Positions 26,445-34,788 of a DNA stretch of 64,000 nt are shown one piece after another. Source of the DNA: Nocardia colli (GTDB taxonomy: Bacteria > Actinomycetota > Actinomycetes > Mycobacteriales > Mycobacteriaceae); NCBI RefSeq assembly GCF_008704205.1, contig NZ_VXLC01000018.1:206167-270166 (forward strand). Direction: 5' to 3'. The translations under genes were made by a program, and so were the position numbers. Numbering within the stretch: position 1 is the first letter of the stretch; every line of letters begins with the position of its first letter. A model generated the notes under the pieces. The model saw only the letters and a list, made by a program, of their open reading frames with translations, did not search any database and was not told the origin of the DNA.

Positions 26445-27137
26445 ATGACAACACCACGGCGTGGGCCGGGGCGGCCGCGAAAGACGGACGCAGGCGATAC
26501 CAAGGCCGCACTGCTGAACGCCGCCCTGCAACTGTTCGCCCGCAACGGCTACGCGGGGACCTCGATCCGGTCCATCGCGCGCGAGGTCGGATTGAGCGAG
26601 AGCGTGCTCTACGCACACTTCCCCAGCAAGCAAGCGATATTCGATGCCGCGCTCGCCGCCCTCGGCCCCAAGAACCCACTCGACGCGATGAGCGACGCCG
26701 CCGCCACCCTCATCGACACCGACCCCCCGCAATACCTGCGCGAACTCATCCGCGCCGCCCTGGACGAATGGGAGACCGACAACGCCCGGCTACTGATCAG
26801 CGTGATGGCTAGGGACGGCCTCCTGCACAGCCCCGCCCTCCGCGAAGCGCTCTCGGCCATGCGAACCCCGGTGCGCCTCCTGTTCGACCGCTGGATCACC
26901 GCCGGCCTGATCCCAGCAGACCTCGCCACCCCGGAAGACCTCGCAATGTCCTTCACCGGCCTCATCGGCCTGACCCGAATCCTGCACCTGCACGCCGACG
27001 CCACAGCCGAGGACCGCGCGAACGCCCGCGACGACATCCGCCACCACGTCGAGACCTTCATCCGGCTGGTTTTCCGAGACAATAGAGCCGTCCACGATCA
27101 CAACGCCCGGAGGATGTCCGAAAACCCTTCTGAGTAG
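26445..27137 (+). CDS. TetR-family transcriptional regulator
   Basis: A 230-residue protein with an arginine-rich start (RRGPGRPRKTDAG) and a TetR helix-turn-helix (LFARNGYAGTSIRSIAREVG, YAHFPSKQAIFDAAL). The C-terminal two thirds is a helical ligand-binding domain of unknown specificity. ATG 26445 is chosen because GGAGG precedes it and the family start pattern begins there. It probably represses itself and the divergent gene at 25685 through the palindrome at 26393-26410. Confidence 0.92.
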   Translation: MTTPRRGPGRPRKTDAGDTKAALLNAALQLFARNGYAGTSIRSIAREVGLSESVLYAHFPSKQAIFDAALAALGPKNPLDAMSDAAATLIDTDPPQYLRELIRAALDEWETDNARLLISVMARDGLLHSPALREALSAMRTPVRLLFDRWITAGLIPADLATPEDLAMSFTGLIGLTRILHLHADATAEDRANARDDIRHHVETFIRLVFRDNRAVHDHNARRMSENPSE

Positions 27138-27258
27138 CGCGGATTCGAGAGCGCGAGCGAAACCTGCTTGTTAGGATCGCGGGGTGTATAGACCGTGGGG
27201 GGTTTCGCACGTTGATGGCGGCGGTTGTCGCGTGTCGTACTGCTGAGGGATCGACGCG

Positions 27259-28098
27259 ATGATTGTGGTCAGGAGTGGGGAGGAGCTTCGGCGTGCGCTG
27301 GAGGAGGCGCGGGGGCGGGGGAGGAGTGTCGGGTATGTGCCGACCATGGGGGCGCTGCATGACGGGCATCTGGCGTTGGTGCGGGCGGCCAGGGGGCTCG
27401 ATGACGTGGTGGTGGCCTCGGTTTTCGTGAATCCGCTGCAGTTCGGGGCGGATGAGGACTTCGAGACGTATCCGCGGGACGAGGAGCGGGATCTGGGACT
27501 TCTGGAGAAGGCGGAGGCGGATATTGCCTGGTTGCCTTCGGCGGAGGAACTGTTTCCGGCGGGGTTCGGGCTGACGATCGCGGTGCCGCGGCTGTCGAAT
27601 GTGCTGTGCGGGGTGGGGCGGCCTACGCATTTCGCGGGGGTCACCACGGAGCTGGGGAAGATCTTGATCTTCCTGGCGCCTACCGCGGTTTATTTGGGGG
27701 AGAAGGACTTTCAGCAGTTGGTGGTGATGCGGGCGCTGGTCCGGGATCTGGGATTGCCGATGGCGGTGCGGGCGGTGCCGACGGTGCGGGAGCCGGACGG
27801 GCTGGCGCTTTCGTCCAGGAATGTCTATCTGACGGTTGATCAGCGGCCGGTCGCCGCGTCGATCTTCCGGATCCTGTCGGAGCTCACGACGCAACTGCGG
27901 GGCGAGCGAGCGTCGGTCGACGCGGTGCTCGCCGAGGGACGTCAGGCGTTAACGCGAGCGGGTGTGCAGCGGATCGAATATTTAGAGCTGGTGGACCGCG
28001 AGACGCTCGACCCGGTTCGTGCGGCCGAACCCGGTAACCGTCTCGTGGTCGCCGTGTGGGTTGGGAGTACACGCCTGATCGACAACATGGAGGTTTAG
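27259..28098 (+). CDS. panC: Pantoate--beta-alanine ligase-type enzyme
   Basis: A 279-residue class I-tRNA-synthetase-like ligase. PTMGALHDGHLALV is the HIGH-containing ATP motif; SVFVNPLQFG, GEKDFQQLVVMR and SSRNVYL are the other PanC signatures. It would join pantoate and beta-alanine through a pantoyl adenylate. No panB or panD is next to it; it stands alone just ahead of the serine hydrolase-ABC-phosphonate set 2 genes. It may be the housekeeping gene or a paralogue recruited as an amide ligase. Its coding strand is unusually G-rich compared with the C-rich TetR gene before it. Confidence 0.88.
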   Translation: MIVVRSGEELRRALEEARGRGRSVGYVPTMGALHDGHLALVRAARGLDDVVVASVFVNPLQFGADEDFETYPRDEERDLGLLEKAEADIAWLPSAEELFPAGFGLTIAVPRLSNVLCGVGRPTHFAGVTTELGKILIFLAPTAVYLGEKDFQQLVVMRALVRDLGLPMAVRAVPTVREPDGLALSSRNVYLTVDQRPVAASIFRILSELTTQLRGERASVDAVLAEGRQALTRAGVQRIEYLELVDRETLDPVRAAEPGNRLVVAVWVGSTRLIDNMEV

Positions 28099-28146
28099 CC
28101 CGCGGCTGGGGGCAGCGGGATGCACTGGGGGGCGCGGGAGACGACG

Positions 28147-29274
28147 ATGGACATGATTACCGAGCTGCTGAAGGCCGTGTCGGCCGACGTGGAAGCGCGC
28201 CGGATACCGGGCGTGGTGGTTGCGGTTACGGAGAACGGGTCGCTGATCGATCTGCAAGCGATCGGTGACCTCGACGCGAGCGGCGAGCGTCCGATGCCGG
28301 CCGACGCCATCTTCCGGATCTATTCCATGACAAAGGTCTTCACCGCGCTGGCGACGCTCACGATGGTGGCGGAGGATCGGCTCCGATTGGACGACCCGGT
28401 CGCCGAATGGCTGCCCTGCTTCGCGGACACGAGCGTGCACGACGGCACGGTGCGACCGCCGAGCCGTCCGCTGACGGTCCGGGACCTGATGCGCCAGACC
28501 GCGGGCATCGGCGGCGGCTACCACTCCTCGGAGAACATCAAGCCGTACTACGCGGCAGCGAAGGTCCAGAAGTACGAACACCGCACCGGCACATACACAC
28601 TGGATGATGCCGTGCGGAACCTCGCCCGGCAGCCCCTCGCCGCCGACCCCGGAACCGTCTGGGAATACGGCATGTCCATGGACGTCCTCGGCCGCATCCT
28701 CGAAATCGCGGACAACCGCCCCCTGGACGCGATCATCGATCAGCGAGTCTGCCGCCCACTCGGCTTGCGCGACACCGGATTCAGCGTCCAAGCACCGGAC
28801 CGCGTCGCCGAACCGCTCGCCGAAGGAACACCGAACGGGCTTGTGGCACACCAGAAAACCCCGGCCTGGCTCTCGGCTGGTTCCGGCGCCTATTCAACCG
28901 TCGGCGACTTCGCCGAGCTGCTCTGCGCCATCACCCCCGACCGTGACGGCCACCTGTCGATCCCAGCTTTGGGACCGATCACCAAGGAACTCTTCATCGA
29001 TCAGATCGGCCCGCTGGCCGGCACCGGCCCGGACTACATCCCGGGCAAGGGCTACGGCTTCTCCTACGGCCTGCACGTCCCGAGCAGCGACCCGACCTGG
29101 GCGGCCCTGGACCCGAACGCACGCACCGTCGGCTGGCTCGGCCGCGCCGCAACCAGTTTCGTCTACCACGTCCCCAGCGGCGTCGGCGCGGTCCTGATGA
29201 CGCAGCGCTACGGCCGGGCGGTCCACTACCGCGATCTGGTCCGCTCGATCGTGGAGAGACAGTCATGGAGATAA
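28147..29274 (+). CDS. Serine hydrolase, beta-lactamase class C-like
   Basis: A 375-residue protein of the class C beta-lactamase/esterase fold with the SxxK motif S60-MTK63. The second motif, usually YxN, appears as YGM in WEYGMSMDVLG. No signal peptide is evident, which argues for a cytoplasmic esterase or amidase rather than a periplasm-type lactamase. Its stop overlaps the start of the ABC ATPase gene by 10 bases, so hydrolase and exporter are one unit, a pattern seen in self-protection modules; that role is inferred. Confidence 0.84.
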   Translation: MDMITELLKAVSADVEARRIPGVVVAVTENGSLIDLQAIGDLDASGERPMPADAIFRIYSMTKVFTALATLTMVAEDRLRLDDPVAEWLPCFADTSVHDGTVRPPSRPLTVRDLMRQTAGIGGGYHSSENIKPYYAAAKVQKYEHRTGTYTLDDAVRNLARQPLAADPGTVWEYGMSMDVLGRILEIADNRPLDAIIDQRVCRPLGLRDTGFSVQAPDRVAEPLAEGTPNGLVAHQKTPAWLSAGSGAYSTVGDFAELLCAITPDRDGHLSIPALGPITKELFIDQIGPLAGTGPDYIPGKGYGFSYGLHVPSSDPTWAALDPNARTVGWLGRAATSFVYHVPSGVGAVLMTQRYGRAVHYRDLVRSIVERQSWR

Positions 29275-30212
29275 CCGACGAACCGGTCGTCTCGGTGGAC
29301 GGACTGTGCAAGCGATACGGCTCGGTCCGCGCCCTGAACGAGATGAGCCTGGCGATCGGCCGCGGCGAGATCTTCGGCCTCCTCGGCCGCAACGGCGCCG
29401 GCAAATCCACGGCGCTGGACATCATTTGCGGACTGGTCAAACCGACCGCGGGCCGGGTCCAGGTATTCGGCACCGACGTGCGCAAGCACGGCCGGAAGGT
29501 CCGCCGCCACATCGGCTATGTCCCGCAGGACAATACGGTCTACCTGGCCATGACGGTCTGGCAGAACCTCCGCTTCTCCGCGGTCATCCGCGGCCTGTCC
29601 CACGCCACCGCGCAACACAGAGCGGCGGAGGTGATGGAACGGCTGGGCCTCAGCCAGATCGCCGACCGGGGCGGCGCGCAGCTGTCCGGCGGCGAGCGCC
29701 GCCGGCTCTCGATCGGCATGGGCATCGTCCATTCACCACCGCTGATGGTCCTCGACGAACCGAGCACGGGTGTCGACATCGATTCCCGCCACGCCATCCA
29801 CAACCTGCTCCGGGAGATGCGCGGCGAGGGCTCGACGATCCTGTACACCACCCACCATCTGGAAGAAGCCGAAATCCTTTGCGACCGAATAGGTGTGCTC
29901 GATTCCGGCTCGATCATCGTCACCGCCGACGTGAAAAGCTTTGTCGCCGAATACGGCAACCCCTACTGCGAGATCGTCAGCGACGAGACCTCGGCGGTGC
30001 TGACACTGCTGCGCGACGCGCTACCGGACACCGGAATAACAGTGCACGGCAGGCGCATCAGGGTGGCCGCGCACGAAGTGGAGATTCTCCCCGCCGTGGT
30101 GCGGGTCCTCGACGAGAGCCACGTCCCGATCAAGGACGTGCGCTTGGTCCCGATCTCCCTGGAAAACGCGTTCCTGCACGCCATCGAGCAGCCCGGATCG
30201 GCGACATCATGA
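29265..30212 (+). CDS. ABC transporter ATP-binding protein
   Basis: A 315-residue DrrA-like ATPase. Walker A is GRNGAGKST, the ABC signature LSGGERRRLSIG and Walker B LMVLDEPSTGVDI, followed by a C-terminal domain of about 85 residues typical of the DrrA/natural-product exporter class. It energises the permease encoded next (4-base overlap). Located directly upstream of phosphonate set 2, it is a good candidate for exporting that product or an unrelated toxin. Confidence 0.93.
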   Translation: MEITDEPVVSVDGLCKRYGSVRALNEMSLAIGRGEIFGLLGRNGAGKSTALDIICGLVKPTAGRVQVFGTDVRKHGRKVRRHIGYVPQDNTVYLAMTVWQNLRFSAVIRGLSHATAQHRAAEVMERLGLSQIADRGGAQLSGGERRRLSIGMGIVHSPPLMVLDEPSTGVDIDSRHAIHNLLREMRGEGSTILYTTHHLEEAEILCDRIGVLDSGSIIVTADVKSFVAEYGNPYCEIVSDETSAVLTLLRDALPDTGITVHGRRIRVAAHEVEILPAVVRVLDESHVPIKDVRLVPISLENAFLHAIEQPGSATS

Positions 30213-30961
30213 CGATCACCTGGGCCTTCGCCCGAAAAGAGCTGGCCACCTGGCGTCAGGACCCCACCCTGTTCGTCTTCCTCTTCGCCGCACCGTTGCT
30301 GATGCAGGCCCTGCTGAGCGACGCCTTCTCCGGTATCACCGGCAGCGCGGGTGCGAACCAGACGGTCCCCGGCTTCACCATCATGTTCGGCTTCTACGTC
30401 ATGATGTTCATGGGCACCTCGCATTACCGCGAACATGCCTCGGGCGCATGGAGTTTGGTGCGTACCAGCGGCCTGTCCCGCGGCATGATGGCGATCCAGC
30501 TCGCGATCCCGTACTTCGTTCTCTCCGCGGTGCAGATGGCGCTGTTGATCGTCACCGGACGGTTCCTGTTCGGCGGCACGATCAACGGATCGCTGCTCGC
30601 ACTGACCGTGCTGATTCTGGCCATCGCCTGGACCGCCATTTCCCTCGGCCTGGTACTGGTCTCGCTCACCCGCAACGTCTCCGCCATGCAAAACCTGTGC
30701 CAGCTGGTGGTTCTCGGCATGGGCGCGGTCGGCGGCGCCGTCGTGCCGGTCCGCCTGATGCCGGCCTGGGACCGCCCGCTCGCCCCGCTGACCCCGCAGT
30801 ACTGGGCGGTCGACGGGATGAAGCGGGTGCTGGCGGACAACGGCGGGTTGTCGAGCATCGTGCCGAACATCCTCGTGCTGACCGGTTGGGCCTGCGTCCT
30901 TTCGGTCATCGCGACCTTCGCCTTCGACCCGGGTACGCAGCGTCGCGTCGCCATTCGCTGA
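30209..30961 (+). CDS. ABC transporter permease (ABC-2 type)
   Basis: A 250-residue membrane protein with six hydrophobic helices, the ABC-2 family layout (FARKELATWRQDPTLFVFL at the start, then loops and helices). It forms the pore with the preceding ATPase; ATG 30209 overlaps its stop. The next gene starts 46 bases on, in the same direction, so transcription may continue into set 2. Confidence 0.9.
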   Translation: MTITWAFARKELATWRQDPTLFVFLFAAPLLMQALLSDAFSGITGSAGANQTVPGFTIMFGFYVMMFMGTSHYREHASGAWSLVRTSGLSRGMMAIQLAIPYFVLSAVQMALLIVTGRFLFGGTINGSLLALTVLILAIAWTAISLGLVLVSLTRNVSAMQNLCQLVVLGMGAVGGAVVPVRLMPAWDRPLAPLTPQYWAVDGMKRVLADNGGLSSIVPNILVLTGWACVLSVIATFAFDPGTQRRVAIR

Positions 30962-31007
30962 GGTCGGAATCGAGTAGTACCAAGGTAATTCGGGAGGTGT
31001 CTCGCCA

Positions 31008-32327
31008 ATGGCAGAGTCAAAGGGGCGGGTAATACAGTCATGGTCGCGGCAGGGGGTACAACCGCCACCGCGGATCGTCGGCGGCGACGGCTGCCGATTC
31101 TTCGACGCCGCGGGACACTCCTATCTCGACTTCGGTTCCCAGCTGGTCAACGCCAACCTGGGACACAGCCGCACCGAGGTGCAGGAGGCGGTGCAGAAGC
31201 AGGTGGCCAGCATGGCGACCCTCGGCCGCCCGTGGGATATCGAGATCGTCGAGGAACTGGCGGACCGGCTCGCCGAAGTCACGCCGGGCGACCTCAACTC
31301 GTTCTTCTTCGCGTGCAGCGGAACCGAGGCGAACGAGGCCGCGATCCGGCTGGCTCGCGCCTACACCGGCCGGAGCAAGGTCATCGCGCGTTACCGCTCG
31401 TACCACGGCAGCACGGCGGGCGCGCTCACCCTGACCGGCGAACCACGCCGCTGGGTGGGCGAGCCGGGCCTGCCGGGCGTGGTCCGCATGCTGGACCCCT
31501 ACACATACCGTTGTCCCGCAGGGCATCCCACGCCGTGCCCGGTGTGCACGGGCGCACCGCATCTGCGTGAGCTGCTCCAGTACGAAGGCGCCGAGAACGT
31601 CGCGGCGGTGATCATCGAGCCGATCACCGGCATCAACGGCGTGATCGTCCCGCCCGACGGATATCTCGAGGCGATCCGCGAGGTGTGCACCGAGCACGGA
31701 ATCCTGCTGATCTTCGACGAGGTGATGACCGGATTCGGCCGCACCGGAAGCTGGTTCGCCTGCGACCGGTGGAACGTGGTTCCCGACATCATCACGTGCG
31801 CAAAGGGTCTCACCGCCGGCTACGTGCCGCTGGCCGCGGTCGCCGTGAGCGACCGGCTCTCCGGCTGGCTCCAGGACTCGGTCTTCCCCTACGGCCTGAC
31901 CCACAGCGCCCATCCGGTCGGCTGCGCGGCGGCCGTGGCGGTGCTGGGCGTCTATCAGAAAGAACGGCTGATCGAACGCTCGAACCGGCTGGGCCCACTG
32001 ATCGAAACGGAGCTGCGCAAGCTGGCCGAACGGCATCCGTCGATCGGCGATATCCGCGGCAGCGGTTGTTTCTGGGGCATCGAACTGGTCGTCGACCGCG
32101 AAACCAAGGAACCGCTGGTCCCGTACAACCCCGATGCCGCTGCCGCCGAACCGATGTCGAGGCTGACGGCCGCGGCCTTCCGCAAGGGCCTGTACCTGCT
32201 CACCCACTGGAACATCATCCTGATCTGCCCGCCGCTGATCATCGAGGAGGCGGAAATCCACGAGGGGATGGCCCTGCTCGACGAAACCCTGTCCATCGCC
32301 GACGAATACGTCCGCACCGAGGGATGA
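31008..32327 (+). CDS. Class III aminotransferase
   Basis: A 439-residue PLP enzyme of the omega-aminotransferase class. FFFACSGTEANEAAIRLAR binds the cofactor phosphate, FDEVMTGFGRTG holds the ring-binding Asp and K266 in CAKGLTAGYVPL forms the Schiff base. The class includes taurine-pyruvate and 2-aminoethylphosphonate aminotransferases, so an omega-amino or omega-oxo phosphonate substrate is plausible. It leads the plus-strand part of set 2, five bases before the adenylating enzyme gene. Confidence 0.88.
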   Translation: MAESKGRVIQSWSRQGVQPPPRIVGGDGCRFFDAAGHSYLDFGSQLVNANLGHSRTEVQEAVQKQVASMATLGRPWDIEIVEELADRLAEVTPGDLNSFFFACSGTEANEAAIRLARAYTGRSKVIARYRSYHGSTAGALTLTGEPRRWVGEPGLPGVVRMLDPYTYRCPAGHPTPCPVCTGAPHLRELLQYEGAENVAAVIIEPITGINGVIVPPDGYLEAIREVCTEHGILLIFDEVMTGFGRTGSWFACDRWNVVPDIITCAKGLTAGYVPLAAVAVSDRLSGWLQDSVFPYGLTHSAHPVGCAAAVAVLGVYQKERLIERSNRLGPLIETELRKLAERHPSIGDIRGSGCFWGIELVVDRETKEPLVPYNPDAAAAEPMSRLTAAAFRKGLYLLTHWNIILICPPLIIEEAEIHEGMALLDETLSIADEYVRTEG

Positions 32328-32331
32328 CCGC

Positions 32332-33750
32332 ATGACCGTCTCGATCTGTGCTCTGATCGCGCGCACGGCAGCCGAGCGGCCGCGGGAATGCGCCGTCACG
32401 GTGCGCGGCTTCACCGCCGGCGAGGAGATCACCTGGCACGACCTCGTGATCAAGTCACGCGAGCAAGCGGAAGCCTATCGGCGCAACGGTTTACGCCCGG
32501 GTGACCTGGCCGCGGTCGCCTTGCCGCCCGGAATCGGCCACGTCATCGCGACGCTCGCGCTGTGGGAGGTCGGCGCCGCCGTCCTCCCGGTGGACCACCG
32601 CTGGTCGGAGGACGTGAAATCCGGCATCGTCGAACGCTATTCCCGCGGCTGGGTGGTCGAGGGAAACGACCTGGCCCTGATCGCTGCACACGACATGAAC
32701 GTCCCCACCGAACTACCGCCGGACGGAATCCCGAGATCGATTTCGCTGTCCGGCGGAACCACCGGTGTGGCCAAACTCATCATCCGGAACCGCCCCTGGG
32801 AGTACGCGGACTCCGGACCACTCAGCAGCAAGGAGAAGGAACGGGGAATGGCCTACGGCCAGACCCAGATCATCGGACTTCCGCTCTACCACGCGGGTTT
32901 CGGCGCGCTCTATCACGGTCTCGCGCTGGGCCACCGCATCGTCATCCCCGGCAACGCCTCACCCAAGTTGTTCCTCGATCTGCTCGAATCCGAACGGGTA
33001 GCGGTACTTCGGACCGTGCCCGCCCAGATGAGCACGCTCATCGAAGCGAGTCGCATGAACAGGCAGCCGTTCTCGTCGCTGCGGCTGGTCGTGCACACCG
33101 CGGCGCGATGTCCGGAATCGGTGAAACGCCGGTGGCTGGAACTGATCGAACCATCCAGGGTGTACGAGGAATACGGCAGCGTCGAACGGATCGGCGTGCT
33201 CAGCATCCGCGGCGACGAATGGCTGCGACATCCCGGATCCGTCGGCCGTCCGATCCATTGTTCGGTGCGAATCCTGGACGACTTCCTTCAGGAGGTCCCG
33301 GTCGGGCAGACCGGCGAGCTGTTCATGACCGACGACAACGCCACCCAGCCGGCCTACATCGGCTCCGGGCCGAAACTGGACGAAGTAGACGGGCATTTCA
33401 GCGTCGGCGACCTCGCCTCGATGGACGCCGAGGGCTACGTCACGCTGGTGAGCCGCAAGGACGACGCCATCAACGTCGGCGGCGTCAAGGTCTTCCCCCG
33501 CGACATCGAACGGGTCCTGGACCACCATCCCGCCGTCCGCGACGTCCGCGTTCGCGCCATGCCCGACCCCGCGCTGGGCGAGGTAGTGCATGCCGCGGTC
33601 AGCCTGAACAGCGGTGACCCGGAACAGATCTCCGCCGAGCTGTGGCGCAGCTGCCGCGAGCAACTGACCAGAGCTCAGACACCGCGAGCGATCGAGATCG
33701 TCGCCGACGTGCGCCGGACCGCCGCCGGCAAGCTGCGCCGAGCAGACTAG
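32332..33750 (+). CDS. Stand-alone adenylation (AMP-binding) enzyme
   Basis: A 472-residue ANL-family enzyme: A3 SLSGGTTGVAKL, A5 YEEYGSVER, A7 VGDLASMDAEGYV, A8 SRKDDAINVGGVKVFP and A10 RTAAGKLRR with the catalytic Lys. It adenylates a carboxylic acid and, being followed 10 bases later by a free carrier protein, most likely loads that carrier. The usual specificity code cannot be read reliably from sequence alone; an amino, hydroxy or phosphono acid is possible. Confidence 0.88.
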   Translation: MTVSICALIARTAAERPRECAVTVRGFTAGEEITWHDLVIKSREQAEAYRRNGLRPGDLAAVALPPGIGHVIATLALWEVGAAVLPVDHRWSEDVKSGIVERYSRGWVVEGNDLALIAAHDMNVPTELPPDGIPRSISLSGGTTGVAKLIIRNRPWEYADSGPLSSKEKERGMAYGQTQIIGLPLYHAGFGALYHGLALGHRIVIPGNASPKLFLDLLESERVAVLRTVPAQMSTLIEASRMNRQPFSSLRLVVHTAARCPESVKRRWLELIEPSRVYEEYGSVERIGVLSIRGDEWLRHPGSVGRPIHCSVRILDDFLQEVPVGQTGELFMTDDNATQPAYIGSGPKLDEVDGHFSVGDLASMDAEGYVTLVSRKDDAINVGGVKVFPRDIERVLDHHPAVRDVRVRAMPDPALGEVVHAAVSLNSGDPEQISAELWRSCREQLTRAQTPRAIEIVADVRRTAAGKLRRAD

Positions 33751-33760
33751 GAGAGCGATT

Positions 33761-33991
33761 GTGCAGGAACGTATCTGGGGCATCGTGGGGCAGGTATGCG
33801 GCGCGGGATATACCGAACCGGCCGCGAACTTCTACGAGCTGGGCGGCGACTCCCTGCTCGCCGGCGAGCTGATGTCCGCACTACGGAAGGAATTCGGCGT
33901 AGAGGTCCCGATGAACCTCTTGTTCGAGGCGCCCGACATGGGCACGTTCGTGAACGACGCGGTCCTGCTGGTCGATTCGCCGCGGGCCTAG
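33761..33991 (+). CDS. Free-standing peptidyl/acyl carrier protein
   Basis: A 76-residue carrier with the phosphopantetheine site S31 in the FYELGGDSLLAGEL motif, which reads like NRPS carrier proteins. GTG 33761 is the start, preceded by AGGAGAG. Its stop codon shares bases with the stop of the convergent SDR gene (CTAG at 33988-33991). It probably holds the acyl group activated by the preceding enzyme and passes it to the condensation protein at 44.1 kb. Confidence 0.9.
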   Translation: MQERIWGIVGQVCGAGYTEPAANFYELGGDSLLAGELMSALRKEFGVEVPMNLLFEAPDMGTFVNDAVLLVDSPRA

Positions 33992-34779
33992 CGCGGTGGT
34001 TCGTAGCGCCCGTCGACGGCGGTCCACCCGCCGTCGACGGTCAGCATCGTCCCGGTGACGAAGCTGGACGCGTCGGAGGCCAAAAACGCGACCGCCCCGG
34101 CGATTTCACTCGGCTGCGCCCACCGGCCGAGCGCACTCTTGTCCGCGTAGGCCTGCTGCCACTCCGGCACGTCGAAGATCGGATCGGTCAGCGGCGTGCG
34201 CACCACGCCCGGCGCGACCGCGTTCACCCGGACCCCGGCCGGACCGAACTCGGCGGCGGCCCCGCGAATCAGCTGGAGCAGACCGGCTTTGGTCGCCGCG
34301 TAGACGGCCTGCCCGGGCTCCACGGTGATCGCCCGGATCGATGACATCCCCACGATCGAACCGCTCCCGCGCGCGACCATTCCCCGGCCGAACGCGCGAA
34401 GCATATGGAAGGCGCCGCGCAGATTCAGGTCGACGACGGCGTCGAACTCGTCCACCGCGTAATCGAGCAGCCGCTTGCGCACATTGCGCCCGGTGGTGAA
34501 CACGAGCACGTCGAGTTCCGGCAGCGCCGCGGCGGCCGCGTCGACGGCCACCGCGTCCCGCACATCCAACTGGATAGCGGCGGCCAGCGGTCCGGCCAGC
34601 TTCGCGGTCTCCTCGGCCGTGGCGAGATCGATGTCGGCACACGTCACTTCGGCGCCGAGCGCCCCGAGGGCCAGGGCCGATTCGCGGCCGATGCCGCTGC
34701 CCGCGCCGATCACGAGGATGCGTTTCCCGTCGAGCCGGAACAGGGCCTGGTAGTCGGGCGATGCGGGTTCCGCGGTCAT
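33988..34779 (-). CDS. Short-chain dehydrogenase/reductase (set 2)
   Basis: A 263-residue SDR with the cofactor motif GAGSGIG (25-31), a catalytic Ser at 146-147, Y160 and K164 (YAATK). ADID after the second strand suggests NAD(H). Last gene of the minus-strand operon. It may oxidise hydroxymethylphosphonate or another hydroxyphosphonate to an aldehyde for the neighbouring aldehyde dehydrogenase, or act on the peptide-like part; context only. Confidence 0.87.
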   Translation of the reverse strand: MTAEPASPDYQALFRLDGKRILVIGAGSGIGRESALALGALGAEVTCADIDLATAEETAKLAGPLAAAIQLDVRDAVAVDAAAAALPELDVLVFTTGRNVRKRLLDYAVDEFDAVVDLNLRGAFHMLRAFGRGMVARGSGSIVGMSSIRAITVEPGQAVYAATKAGLLQLIRGAAAEFGPAGVRVNAVAPGVVRTPLTDPIFDVPEWQQAYADKSALGRWAQPSEIAGAVAFLASDASSFVTGTMLTVDGGWTAVDGRYEPPR

Positions 34780-34788
34780 GGGTTCGTC

